From contig JBEBUW010000005.1 in assembly GCA_040393065.1 (NCBI GenBank), positions 1 through 64,000 on the forward strand: a stretch of DNA of 64,000 bases. Reading direction: 5' to 3'. The notes beneath the pieces are model-generated. The model worked only from the letters and a program-made list of their open reading frames with translations. It did not search any database and was not told the DNA's origin. Source of the DNA: JACCWM01 sp040393065. GTDB taxonomy: Bacteria; Myxococcota_A; Bradymonadia; Bradymonadales; Bradymonadaceae. Below are positions 26,860-35,327 of this stretch, piece after piece. Each line of letters opens with the position of its first letter. Position 1 is the first letter of the stretch. Both the position numbers and the translations under genes were made by a program.

Positions 26860-27271
26860 CGCTTTGGTTTTGTCGGAGCCTAGGCGTGTGGGTTTTGCGT
26901 GCGAAACGTCTTTTTTCTCTCTCCGAACGCGAACCGACTTTGCGAAACGGCTTCTTTTGTCCTCAGCACACGATTTTTGCGTGCGAAACGTCTTCCCGGA
27001 GCCTCAGCACACGATTTTTCCGCGTACAACGTCTTCCGTTGGTTTCAGCACGCGTTTCGCAAAGTTGCTTCGTGTCCTGAACCCCCTCGGCACGCGTTTC
27101 GCAAAGTTGTTTCGTGTCCTGAACCCCCTCGGCACGCGTTTCGCAAAGTTGTTTCGTGTCCTGAACCCCTCAGCACGCGTTTCGCACGGAAAAATTACGT
27201 TCGGAGGGCAAAAGAAGACGTTTCGCGTTGTGGATTCGCGTCCGGAGGGCAAAAGAAGGCGTTTCGCAAAA
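26860..27271. repeat. Array A: about ten degenerate 41-42 bp tandem repeats
   Basis: A tandem array with units starting near 26860, 26901, 26942, 26983, 27024, 27065, 27107, 27149, 27190 and 27231. The period is 41 bp with two units of 42 bp. The repeat core is CTCAG-C-ACRCGTTTCGC, and the best-preserved unit junctions place CGTTTYGC beside GCGAAACG as an inverted pair (for example at 26972-26990). Units at 27065-27148 are nearly identical; the rest are diverged. The period is not a multiple of 3, so this is not a protein repeat. It lies between the sigma factor gene and the lipoprotein gene, both on the reverse strand. Confidence 0.85.
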
Positions 27272-27340
27272 ATGGTGGGAAAAGAGAGGCCGTTTTGATT
27301 CAAAACGGCCTGCGAGGCGTCGGGAAGGATTTTACAGCGT

Positions 27341-28309
27341 TTACATGGCGTCCAGGAATTCGAGCTGGATGGAGTCGCCGAGTTTTTCGATCAGGTACTG
27401 GCGAAACTCCTCACGGATTTGCACTTCCACCTGCCGAATGCGTTCTTTGGACACCTGCCACTCCTCGCCGAGGGTGACGAGGGTTTTGGGATCTTCGTGA
27501 ATCATGCGCTCAAACCAGATGGCGCGTTTTCGTTCCGGCTGGATGCTGGCGCCGAATTCATCGATGGCCGTGCGCAGGCGCTGGGCGAGGTCGTTTTCGG
27601 CGGCGGCTTCTTCGGGGTTGGGGGTTTCGGCGACCATGCGTTCGCCGATGGTGGTGTTTTCGTAGCCGGGCGCTTCGGCATCGAGTCGCACCGGAGGCGC
27701 GTCGAGTTGCGCAGCCACGCGGATGACTTCTTGCTCGTCGACATCGAGGTATTTTGCGATCAGGGCCGGCGTGGGTTTTGCGTGGCCGAGCTTGATCAGA
27801 TCGCGGCGTGCTTTTTTGAGGTTGTAAAAAAGCTTTCGGCCGGCTCGTGAGCTACCGATTTTGACGGGATGAATGTGATTCATCAGGTAATTTAAGATCA
27901 TGGCGCGGATCCAGTACTGGGCGTAGCTGGTGAATTTTACGCCGCGGTAGGGATCGTAGCGCTTGAGGGCTTCGGCCAGTCCGACGTTTCCTTCCTGAAT
28001 GAGATCGAGCAGGTTGCTCCAGCGTCGTGAGTATTCGCGGGCCAGTTTTACGACGAGTCGCAGGTTGGTCAAAATGAGCATCTTGCCGGCTTCTACGTCC
28101 TGGTGGGTGACGTAGCGTTCGGCCAGCTCTTGTTGTTCGTCGGCAGGAAGCGGTGCGATGTAGTTCAGGCGCATCAGGTAGGCGCTCGTGGCATCGGTAT
28201 CGGCCGAGATATTGAGGCCGCCCTCGGAGAGCATGGGCAGGCTTAGATCGCGGTTGAGATGGATGGACCGGGTAAGTTCCATTTCTGGGTCTTCAAATAG
28301 TTCAGTCAT
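27341..28309 (-). CDS. rpoH: RpoH-like alternative sigma factor (sigma-70 family, group 3)
   Basis: An RNA polymerase sigma factor resembling the heat-shock type (322 residues from the preferred start). Region 2 is LRLVVKLAREYSRRW, then NLLDLIQEGNVGLAEALKRY and GVKFTSYAQYWIRAMI. The segment GRKLFYNLKKARRDLI resembles the RpoH box. Region 4 is TLGEEWQVSKERIRQVEVQI, an intact helix-turn-helix. Group 1 region 1.1 is absent. The start at 28309 has GGAA 6 bases upstream; the frame stays open up to 28618 but without a good site. DnaJ- and ClpP-type genes lie downstream in the window. Confidence 0.88.
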   Translation of the reverse strand: MTELFEDPEMELTRSIHLNRDLSLPMLSEGGLNISADTDATSAYLMRLNYIAPLPADEQQELAERYVTHQDVEAGKMLILTNLRLVVKLAREYSRRWSNLLDLIQEGNVGLAEALKRYDPYRGVKFTSYAQYWIRAMILNYLMNHIHPVKIGSSRAGRKLFYNLKKARRDLIKLGHAKPTPALIAKYLDVDEQEVIRVAAQLDAPPVRLDAEAPGYENTTIGERMVAETPNPEEAAAENDLAQRLRTAIDEFGASIQPERKRAIWFERMIHEDPKTLVTLGEEWQVSKERIRQVEVQIREEFRQYLIEKLGDSIQLEFLDAM

Positions 28310-28752
28310 AAGCATTTCCGGTTTCAAAAAGTAAACGAAACGGCGAGAACGTGCGCAGCCAGGCAAAAAAGAACCGGGATCAAGAACAGGCTGGCGAATT
28401 GTAAGAAGGGGACCGTCACTGTGAAACGTCGTGACAGGTAATGCTTCGGCGGGGTTGGAATCCTCAGTGTGGTTCATACGATTGTCAGTAGAACACGCAT
28501 TTGCACGTCTATTGGAGCAGTCATACAGCGAGGAGAATCCGGCTGCTTCGGATGTGTTGAGGTCGCGTAAGTTACTGCAAATACGCGTGTTTATGACGAT
28601 GTAATGCAAGCTAGGCACACTCCTTTTGATGGAAAGAACAGTCAGGAAAATATATCTGTTCAGCCTTTCAGTGATGCATCGTCACGTTTTTCAGGAAGCG
28701 CCTGGTTGGTAGCATTTTTGGAGGCACGTTTCCTTACAATCGACGAGTCCCT
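28310..28752. promoter_or_regulatory. Long divergent leader of the sigma factor gene and the lipoprotein gene
   Basis: A 443-base region between divergent genes. The sigma factor frame is open upstream to 28618, so a longer leader or an N-terminal extension cannot be excluded, but the residues it would encode show no family similarity. Heat-shock sigma leaders often control translation by RNA structure; I have not demonstrated such a structure. No separate gene seen. Confidence 0.4.
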
Positions 28753-29343
28753 ATGATGACATTTCCTATGAAGTTCGGTCGGGCCGCGTGCAGGAGCGCC
28801 GGCTATCTTTTGTTGAGTGTGGTGTTGATGGCGAGCCTGCTGGCGTGCGCAACTGCCGAGCAAAAGCGCGCGAATCGTCTGCAGGAAGAGGCCTATGCCG
28901 CAGCCCTCACACGCGGCGTTCATGCCTATGTCTATGAGATGAGCTGCCAGGCGGTGTTGCCGGTAGCCGAGGAAATCTTGATCAAACGCGGGTATCAAAC
29001 CGGCGTTTACGATCAGCAAGGATTCATGCTCGAAATGCAGTGGAAAGACGAGGGCGCGGCCGCGCGCTCGCGCTATATCGTGCAGGGCATGGCGCTGGGC
29101 GAGCAGCGCTGCAATATGCAGATCATGGCGGAGAAAGATACTGGCGGGCAAAGAGATACCCGGCGCAGCCAGGAAGTTGAGATGGAGTTACTGAATCGAA
29201 TCCAGCCGGAGCAGGCCAGGCACGTGAAAAGTCAGGCGCGGGCGATGGCCGAGCAGATGTATCGCGACGGTGTGCTGGACGACTCGCTTCAGGAAGTGCG
29301 CGATGAGCGCGAAGTCCAGCCCCTGGAAAACGATCAGCTCTAG
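28753..29343 (+). CDS. Putative lipoprotein, unknown function
   Basis: A 196-residue exported protein. The signal has a long hydrophobic core and the lipobox SLLAC. The mature protein is a mixed alpha/beta fold followed by a long charged helical C-terminus. A tandem ATG at 28753 and 28756 leaves the exact start open. I recognise no family. Convergent with the oxidoreductase gene 27 bases away. Confidence 0.6.
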   Translation: MMTFPMKFGRAACRSAGYLLLSVVLMASLLACATAEQKRANRLQEEAYAAALTRGVHAYVYEMSCQAVLPVAEEILIKRGYQTGVYDQQGFMLEMQWKDEGAAARSRYIVQGMALGEQRCNMQIMAEKDTGGQRDTRRSQEVEMELLNRIQPEQARHVKSQARAMAEQMYRDGVLDDSLQEVRDEREVQPLENDQL

Positions 29344-29369
29344 TCAGTCAGGGGAGGGAAAACCACGGT

Positions 29370-31625
29370 TCAGGCCGGGCGATGCAGGGTGATCACGATC
29401 GATTTTGACGCCGGTGTATTGCTTCGCTCGGCCACGTGGTCGAGCGGCACAAGCACGTTGGCTTCCGGGAAATAGGTCGCTGCCGAACGTCTGGGCATAT
29501 CATAACAAACGATCCGAAATCCCGGGGCCACGCGCCGTTCGCCGTCGAAATGGCTGTGCAGATCGACGAGCTGGCCGTCTTCAAAACCGTGTTCTGCCAC
29601 GTCTTGTGCGTTCAAAAACACAATGCGGCGGGCTTGCTTGATGCCGCGGTATCGGTCGTCGAGGCCGTAGACGGTGGTGTTGTACTGGTCGTGGCTGCGA
29701 ATCGTCATCATCAGCAATTGGCCGGGCTGCAGGACTTCTTCGGGCAGCGGGTGCACGGTAAAATTGGCGCGTTTGGTGTGCGTTTCAAAGCGTCGTTCGC
29801 GGGCTGCGTTGACGAGTGCAAAGCCGCCGGGCGTGCGCACGCGCTGGTTGAAGTTTTCGAAGCCGGGAATCGTGCGCTCGATGCGTTCGCGGATCAAATC
29901 GTAGTCTTCGACGAGTCCGCCAAAATCCGGGTTTTTGGTGGGGCCGAGCGTGGCTTCGGCCAGGCGTGCGACGATCGCAGGTTCGCTCAGAAGATGGTTG
30001 GATGCTGGCTGCAGGCGGCCGCGCGAGGCGTGCACGATGCCCATCGAGTTTTCGACGGTGACAAATTGGGGGCGGCCGGCCTGGATGTCGATTTCGGTGC
30101 GTCCAAGGCAGGGCAAAATCAGCGCGGTCTGGCCGCATTCCAGATGGGAGCGGTTGAGTTTGGTGGAAACTTGCACGGTCAGCCGGCAGCGGCCGAGCGC
30201 TTCGGCGACGCGGTCGGTGTCGGGCGTGGCGCTTAAGAAGTTGCCGCCCATCCCGAAAAACACATGGGCGCGGCCTTCGAGCATGGCTTTGATGGCCTCG
30301 ACTGTATCGAATCCGTGTTTGCGGGGCGGCTCGAAATCAAATTCTCTGGCCAGGTTGTCCAAAAACGCGGCGGGTGGTTTTTCCCAGATTCCCATCGTGC
30401 GGTCGCCCTGCACATTGCTGTGGCCGCGTACCGGGCAGGCGCCCGCGCCGGGGCGTCCGATGGCGCCGCGCAAGAGCAGCAGGTTGATGATTTCCTGGAT
30501 GTTGGCGACCGCGTTTTTGTGCTGCGTCAGGCCCATGGCCCAGCAGCAGATCAGGTTTTTGGAGCGCATGACGATTTCGGCCGCACGCCGGATGTCTTCG
30601 CGAGCGATGCCGCTTTGCGAGACGATTTCGCTCCAGTCGGCGGTTTTCAGGGCTGCGCAAAATTCCTCGAAACCCGCGGTGTGCTCCTGGATGAAGGCAT
30701 GATCGAAGACTTCGCCGGGACGGAGTTCTTCCTCGGCCAGGAGTTCTTTCATGATGCCTTTTAGGAGGGCGACGTCGCCGTTGATGCGGACCTGGAGATA
30801 AAGGTCAGTGAGTTCGGTGGCCGAGCTGAGCACCTGTTTGGGGTGTTTGAAGCTGACCAGTCCGGCTTCTTTGAGCGGGTTGATGCTGACAATCGTCGCG
30901 CCGCGGCGTTTGGCGTCCTGCAGGCTGCTCAACATGCGCGGCTGGTTCGTGCCGGGATTCTGGCCGAAAATAAAAATCGCGTCGGCCAGCTCGAAGTCTT
31001 CAAGCGTGACGGTGCCTTTGCCCACGCCGACGGTTTCGAGCATCGCGACGCCGCTGGATTCGTGGCACATATTCGAGCAGTCCGGCAGGTTGTTGGTGCC
31101 GAACATGCGGATGAAAAGCTGATACAAAAAGGCGGCTTCGTTGCTGGTGCGGCCGGAGGTGTAAAAAATCGCTTCATCGGGCGAATCCAGCGCGTTGAGC
31201 TCGGCTGCGATCAATGCAAAGGCCTCGTCCCATTCGATGGGTTCGTAGCGATCGCTGCCGGGGCGGCGCACCATCGGGTGGGTGATGCGGCCCTGGCTGT
31301 TCAGCCAGTAATCGGACTGCGCGCGCAGATCTTCGAGCGTCCAGTTGGCGAAAAATTGGGGATCGACCGTGCGAAGCGTCGCTTCATCGGCGACGGCTTT
31401 GGCGCCGTTTTCGCAAAACTCGCCCATGCCCGGGTTTTTGGGATCGGGCCAGGCGCATCCCGGGCAATCAAATCCATTTTGCTGATTGACGCGCCAGAGA
31501 GCACGCGTGGCGCGCACGGGCCCCATCTGGTCCAGGGCATGACGCATGGAAGAAAACACTGCGTCCATGCCGCCGGCGGCTTTGTCGTAGGCGGGTTTTT
31601 TGGAGTTGTCGGAGGACCTGGACAT
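29370..31625 (-). CDS. FdhF/YdeP-like molybdopterin oxidoreductase
   Basis: A large molybdopterin-dependent oxidoreductase (751 residues) of the FdhF-like YdeP type, related to formate dehydrogenase alpha subunits. N-terminal CPGCAWPDP with FCENGAKAV, then FYTSGRTSNEAA, CSNMCHESSGVAM, FGQNPGTNQPRM and the C-terminal molybdopterin dinucleotide-binding region (MTIRSHDQYNTTVYG) are typical. The Fe-S loop is reduced relative to classical formate dehydrogenases, as in other YdeP-like enzymes. The substrate is unknown. The start at 31625 has AGG about 9 bases upstream. It follows fdhD closely, and mobA lies just upstream: an enzyme with its own cofactor-maturation genes. Confidence 0.82.
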   Translation of the reverse strand: MSRSSDNSKKPAYDKAAGGMDAVFSSMRHALDQMGPVRATRALWRVNQQNGFDCPGCAWPDPKNPGMGEFCENGAKAVADEATLRTVDPQFFANWTLEDLRAQSDYWLNSQGRITHPMVRRPGSDRYEPIEWDEAFALIAAELNALDSPDEAIFYTSGRTSNEAAFLYQLFIRMFGTNNLPDCSNMCHESSGVAMLETVGVGKGTVTLEDFELADAIFIFGQNPGTNQPRMLSSLQDAKRRGATIVSINPLKEAGLVSFKHPKQVLSSATELTDLYLQVRINGDVALLKGIMKELLAEEELRPGEVFDHAFIQEHTAGFEEFCAALKTADWSEIVSQSGIAREDIRRAAEIVMRSKNLICCWAMGLTQHKNAVANIQEIINLLLLRGAIGRPGAGACPVRGHSNVQGDRTMGIWEKPPAAFLDNLAREFDFEPPRKHGFDTVEAIKAMLEGRAHVFFGMGGNFLSATPDTDRVAEALGRCRLTVQVSTKLNRSHLECGQTALILPCLGRTEIDIQAGRPQFVTVENSMGIVHASRGRLQPASNHLLSEPAIVARLAEATLGPTKNPDFGGLVEDYDLIRERIERTIPGFENFNQRVRTPGGFALVNAARERRFETHTKRANFTVHPLPEEVLQPGQLLMMTIRSHDQYNTTVYGLDDRYRGIKQARRIVFLNAQDVAEHGFEDGQLVDLHSHFDGERRVAPGFRIVCYDMPRRSAATYFPEANVLVPLDHVAERSNTPASKSIVITLHRPA

Positions 31626-31645
31626 GGAATTGACCTGCATGAAGA

Positions 31646-32494
31646 TTAGAGGATCCGCCACGGCGCGGTGTAAATATTGAATCGTTCGTCACGCACAAAA
31701 CCAAGCAGCGTGAGGTTGTGCTCGTGCGCCAGTTCGACCGCCAGAGTGGAGGGCGCGCCGACTGCGGCGATGATGGGAATGCCGGCCATGAGAGCTTTCT
31801 GGACGAGCTCGAAGCTGATGCGTCCGCTCAAAACCAGAATACTGCTGGCAAGCGTGTCGGCCGAGGTGAGGATCGCATTTCCAATCAATTTGTCGAGGGC
31901 ATTGTGGCGGCCAACGTCTTCAAAAACCGAGAGAAGTTCGCCGTCGGGCGTAAATAATCCGCAGGCATGCAGGCCGCCGGTCAAATCGAAGGTGCGCTGA
32001 GCCGAGCGTAATTGGTCGGGCAGGCCATGCACGAGCGCGGGTTGGAGCAGCGGGCCGTCGGCCGAAAGCGTCGGGCAGCCTTGCTGGCGGATGGCGTCGA
32101 GGCTGGCCTTGCCGCAGACGCCGCAGCTTGAGGTTGTGTAGAAGTTTCGCTGCAACTTTACAGCATCGAACCCAATGCCGGGCTGCAATTCGACGCGCAC
32201 GATATTGGGGCTGTGCTCTTCGGAATCGGGCGATTTGCAATACTGAATCGAGGCGATATCGCTGTGGCTGCGCACGATTCCTTCGGTGAACAGAAAACCG
32301 GCGGCCAGGGCAAAGTCGTCGCCGGGCGTGCGCATGGTGATCGAAATGCTTTTTCGGGCGCGCCGGCCGGCCAGTTCAAAATCTAGGCGAATTTCAAGCG
32401 GTTCTTCGATCGCCAACGCGTCTTCGAAGTCCGTGCGCCGGCCGGCAGAAATCTTCTTTACCGTGATATTTTTGATGTTTGTAGGAGGACTCAA
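31646..32494 (-). CDS. fdhD: Formate dehydrogenase accessory protein FdhD
   Basis: Sulphurtransferase-type protein that matures molybdenum-dependent formate dehydrogenases (282 residues). The diagnostic cysteine pair lies in TTSSCGVCGKAS, and TGGLHACGLF with VFEDVGRHNALDKLIGNA is family-typical. It sits 20 bases upstream of its likely client oxidoreductase and 70 bases downstream of mobA on the same strand, an operon arrangement that agrees with this role. Confidence 0.93.
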   Translation of the reverse strand: MSPPTNIKNITVKKISAGRRTDFEDALAIEEPLEIRLDFELAGRRARKSISITMRTPGDDFALAAGFLFTEGIVRSHSDIASIQYCKSPDSEEHSPNIVRVELQPGIGFDAVKLQRNFYTTSSCGVCGKASLDAIRQQGCPTLSADGPLLQPALVHGLPDQLRSAQRTFDLTGGLHACGLFTPDGELLSVFEDVGRHNALDKLIGNAILTSADTLASSILVLSGRISFELVQKALMAGIPIIAAVGAPSTLAVELAHEHNLTLLGFVRDERFNIYTAPWRIL

Positions 32495-32564
32495 AAGTGA
32501 ACCTTGTTCTGGAAAACTTGAATGTTATCCGTATCTTAGATGATTGGTGCTACGTGTCGGCATA

Positions 32565-33179
32565 TCACCGGCCGGATAATTTCATGATGTGTAGATAGGT
32601 TTGTAAGTCGGCGGGGGAGTTGATCGAAATTGTATTTTCCCAGCCAACCGGGGGCGTAACGGATTGTGCAGAAACGGCGTCTAGAAAGCGCCAGAACGTG
32701 AGTTTGTTTTCTTGGAGGGCAGTAGTCACGGCCGGAAGTAGCCGTGTGTGGTAGAGCGCAAACACAGGTTCCCAGCCGGGGAATTCCGTAGCGCCAGTCG
32801 GTTGGCGCTGAAAGGCGACTGCGGAGGAGTCGGGCATACGAGCGTTCCATAACTGTTGGATCCAGTGCAGGTCAAAGCCAGGGAAGTCGCATGAAGTATA
32901 AAATATCCAGGTGGAATCACCAGCGTCGTGCAAAGCTGTTTGGAGGCCGGCCAGAGGGCCACGGCCGGGCTGCAGATCTGCGATGGTCCGCAATCCCAGA
33001 TCTGCGTATTTATCTGCGCGATCTGCAACAACCGTGAGCGTGCTGGCAACGTCGCGCAGCGGCTTGACCACATGTTCAAGCAGCGTGCGACCATCGGGTA
33101 AGACTGCACGTGCTTTATCGCTGCCGAAACGACGACTGGCGCCGCCGGACGCAATATAAACTGGAAGTGAAAGACTCAT
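32565..33179 (-). CDS. mobA: Molybdenum cofactor guanylyltransferase
   Basis: Nucleotidyltransferase (204 residues) that attaches GMP to molybdopterin. The N-terminal motif is ASGGASRRFGSDKA, a close match to the family GGxSxRxGxDK, and RGPLAGLQTAL and FYTSCDFPGFD follow. MocA-like cytidylyltransferases share this fold; the gene neighbourhood (fdhD and a molybdopterin enzyme) supports either, and MobA fits best. The ATG at 33179 aligns with the family N-terminus; the frame is open 30 bases further upstream. Confidence 0.82.
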   Translation of the reverse strand: MSLSLPVYIASGGASRRFGSDKARAVLPDGRTLLEHVVKPLRDVASTLTVVADRADKYADLGLRTIADLQPGRGPLAGLQTALHDAGDSTWIFYTSCDFPGFDLHWIQQLWNARMPDSSAVAFQRQPTGATEFPGWEPVFALYHTRLLPAVTTALQENKLTFWRFLDAVSAQSVTPPVGWENTISINSPADLQTYLHIMKLSGR

Positions 33180-33343
33180 GACCACAACGTTTTCCCAGGG
33201 AAGCAACAAGGACCAGATCAGTTCGGAATCAGATTTTCTCGCACACGTAGCGGTTTGCCCCGATGCAATGGCGGGCGGCCCGCCTGGACAAAATCAGCGT
33301 AATCGGCGCGGCGTTGTCTTCAAACTCACGTAAAAGGTGATCC

Positions 33344-34570
33344 ATGTTCACGGATAAAGTAATTCTCGTCGTAGACGATGCTCGTACTGAGTATAAAACG
33401 ATCAGGACCTATCTTGAGCATGAATTTCCGGACAGCGAGGTGCTCGGGGTTTCCGGCTGCAAAGGCTTAACCCAGGTGCTGGCCGAACGCATCCCGGATC
33501 TGGCTGTGGTTGCACTACCGCTGGCGTGGGGACAGCTGCATGATGTGCTCAAACGGATGACTTTCAGGCCCGAATGCCCGATCGTTTTTGTGCCGGACGC
33601 GGAGATTGTTCCGGCCGTCGTGAACGATATGCGGCCGGGGCTGGATGACTGTGTTGTGCGTCCGATTGCAAAGGCGATGCAATCGGCTGAAGGGGAGGAC
33701 AATCCGTTTTTGAAGCTGCTGGAATTTGCTGTGATGCGCGGGTTGCTGAGTACGGAAACGCCTTCGCTGCAAGGCATGGATGTAACAACGCCCGAGAGAT
33801 CTGCGCACGATCAGCACGTCAATCAGGTGTATCTGATGGGCAAACTGACCAGTACGGTCGCGCACGATTTCAACAACTTGTTGACGATTATTCACGGCTA
33901 CGGCCATCTGGCGATTCAAGAGTTGCTGGATGATGGCGAGGTCTCAAAGGTTGTGCGGTATCTTGAGAAGATTGAGGAGAAAACGGTTCTGGGCGGCAGC
34001 TTGATCAACAAGATTATGCAGTTTGCTCATAAACCCAATTCCGAAGCGGTGGCGCTCAATCTGAAGTCGGTTGTTGCCGATATGAAAGACATGCTGCGGG
34101 GCGTCGTCGGTGAAGGAATCGAGTTTGTTGTCGATTTGACGGACGATGAGGTGCCGATCCGGATCGATCCCAAAGCACTTGAGCTGGTTTTGATGAATCT
34201 TGTCGACAACGCCTGCGATGCGATGCATGGCCAGGGCAAGCTGACCATCCAGGTGAGTCAGCGTGAGGTCAGTTCCGAGGAGGCGGCCACGTTGCATATC
34301 GCGCCTGGCAACTATGCGTCGCTCAGCATTTCCGATACCGGCGTGGGCATGGATCAATCCACGGTAGAAAACATTTTCGATGCGTTTTTTACGACGAAGA
34401 AACTCGGCGTCGGCACAGGGCTGGGGTTGGCCAGCGTGCATTCCTGCGTGCGTGAACACGGTGGCGTGATCTTTGTGCGTAGCGAGCCGGGCAAAGGCTC
34501 GACCTTTGAGATTCTGTGGCCGCGCTATGACTCGACGCTTCAGCATAGTCTTGGCGAAGCGTCGCCGTAA
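33344..34570 (+). CDS. Histidine kinase with degenerate N-terminal receiver domain
   Basis: A 408-residue soluble kinase without membrane segments. The first 115 residues have a receiver-like fold with the acidic pair Asp11-Asp12, but the phosphoacceptor position is Ala57 (VVALPL) and the usual Lys-Pro is Arg106-Pro107, so it should not be phosphorylated. The kinase part has the H-box AHDFNNLLT with His174, the N-box LMNLVDNACDAM (Asn285, Asn289), the G1 box DTGVGM and the G2 box GTGLGL. The input is probably a protein partner binding the pseudo-receiver. The response regulator partner is not adjacent. It converges with tmk 20 bases away. Confidence 0.88.
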   Translation: MFTDKVILVVDDARTEYKTIRTYLEHEFPDSEVLGVSGCKGLTQVLAERIPDLAVVALPLAWGQLHDVLKRMTFRPECPIVFVPDAEIVPAVVNDMRPGLDDCVVRPIAKAMQSAEGEDNPFLKLLEFAVMRGLLSTETPSLQGMDVTTPERSAHDQHVNQVYLMGKLTSTVAHDFNNLLTIIHGYGHLAIQELLDDGEVSKVVRYLEKIEEKTVLGGSLINKIMQFAHKPNSEAVALNLKSVVADMKDMLRGVVGEGIEFVVDLTDDEVPIRIDPKALELVLMNLVDNACDAMHGQGKLTIQVSQREVSSEEAATLHIAPGNYASLSISDTGVGMDQSTVENIFDAFFTTKKLGVGTGLGLASVHSCVREHGGVIFVRSEPGKGSTFEILWPRYDSTLQHSLGEASP

Positions 34571-34589
34571 TAGCGCGGCCTGGAAACTG

Positions 34590-35324
34590 TTATCGGGGTG
34601 TTGAACGCTCGCAATATGCGCGCACATGCTCGTAGATCTGCGCGTGCAGGGTGTCGATGCTGGCCGAAGCGTCCAGACGGATGATTTTCTGGGTGCCCTC
34701 GGCTTCGAGCATCGTCATGACTTCTTCGTAACGACGCTCAAGGCGCTCGAGTTTCTGGCGCGTTTCGTAAATATCGCGGCGCGCGCGCCGATCGAGCCGG
34801 CTCATGCAGAGTTCGGCCGATGCCTGCAGATAAAAAATCATATCCGGGGCAATGGCGCGTTCGTTGATGGTTTTTACCCAGCGAAAATCCATTTTTTCAG
34901 ATGTTTCGTGGGATGAATCAGCGGACATGTCAGAAATTTCGTCGACGTCGCCCTGGTACACCAGGCTGGAGGCCACGTAGCGATCGCTGATGACGATCCG
35001 GCCTCCGGCCAGAGCTGGCTTGATCTCGGCTTCGATGTGGTCGAGGCGGTCGGCTGCAAACAGCAGCGCCAGCGTTTCGCGGCCGACCGGGCCGACGCTG
35101 CCGTCGGCCTGAGGTAAGACCACGCGCATGGAAAGCATCTGGCGGATCAGCGTGCCGATCGGACCGTCGCTTGGCTCGCGCGTGACCATGGCCGGCTGCT
35201 CTTCCGATAAGAGTCGGGACAGCAGCCGGCTGCTCTGGGTCGTGGTGCCGGCGCCGTCCAGGCCTTCCAGCACAATGAACGGCGGTTTTTGTGCCGGGGT
35301 AAGTGGAAATATCGGTGCAGACAT
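34590..35324 (-). CDS. tmk: Thymidylate kinase with variant P-loop
   Basis: dTMP kinase (244 residues), which makes dTDP for DNA synthesis. VLEGLDGAG, TREPSDGPIG and DRYVASSLVYQGD are the family marks, and a Lid-like basic segment SRLDRRARRD follows. The P-loop reads GLDGAGTTTQ; the lysine found in nearly all P-loop kinases (GAGKST/GAGKTT) is replaced by threonine. The codons are clear (GGC ACC ACG ACC). It is the last gene of a four-gene operon with deoC and two dehydrogenase genes; only 3 bases separate it from the upstream gene. Confidence 0.88.
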   Translation of the reverse strand: MSAPIFPLTPAQKPPFIVLEGLDGAGTTTQSSRLLSRLLSEEQPAMVTREPSDGPIGTLIRQMLSMRVVLPQADGSVGPVGRETLALLFAADRLDHIEAEIKPALAGGRIVISDRYVASSLVYQGDVDEISDMSADSSHETSEKMDFRWVKTINERAIAPDMIFYLQASAELCMSRLDRRARRDIYETRQKLERLERRYEEVMTMLEAEGTQKIIRLDASASIDTLHAQIYEHVRAYCERSTPR

Positions 35325-35327
35325 CGA

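Noticed and set aside
26837..27477. Open frames spanning array A
   Set aside because: The 41-bp period shifts the frame every unit, so the translations are not a protein repeat and the frames differ between units.
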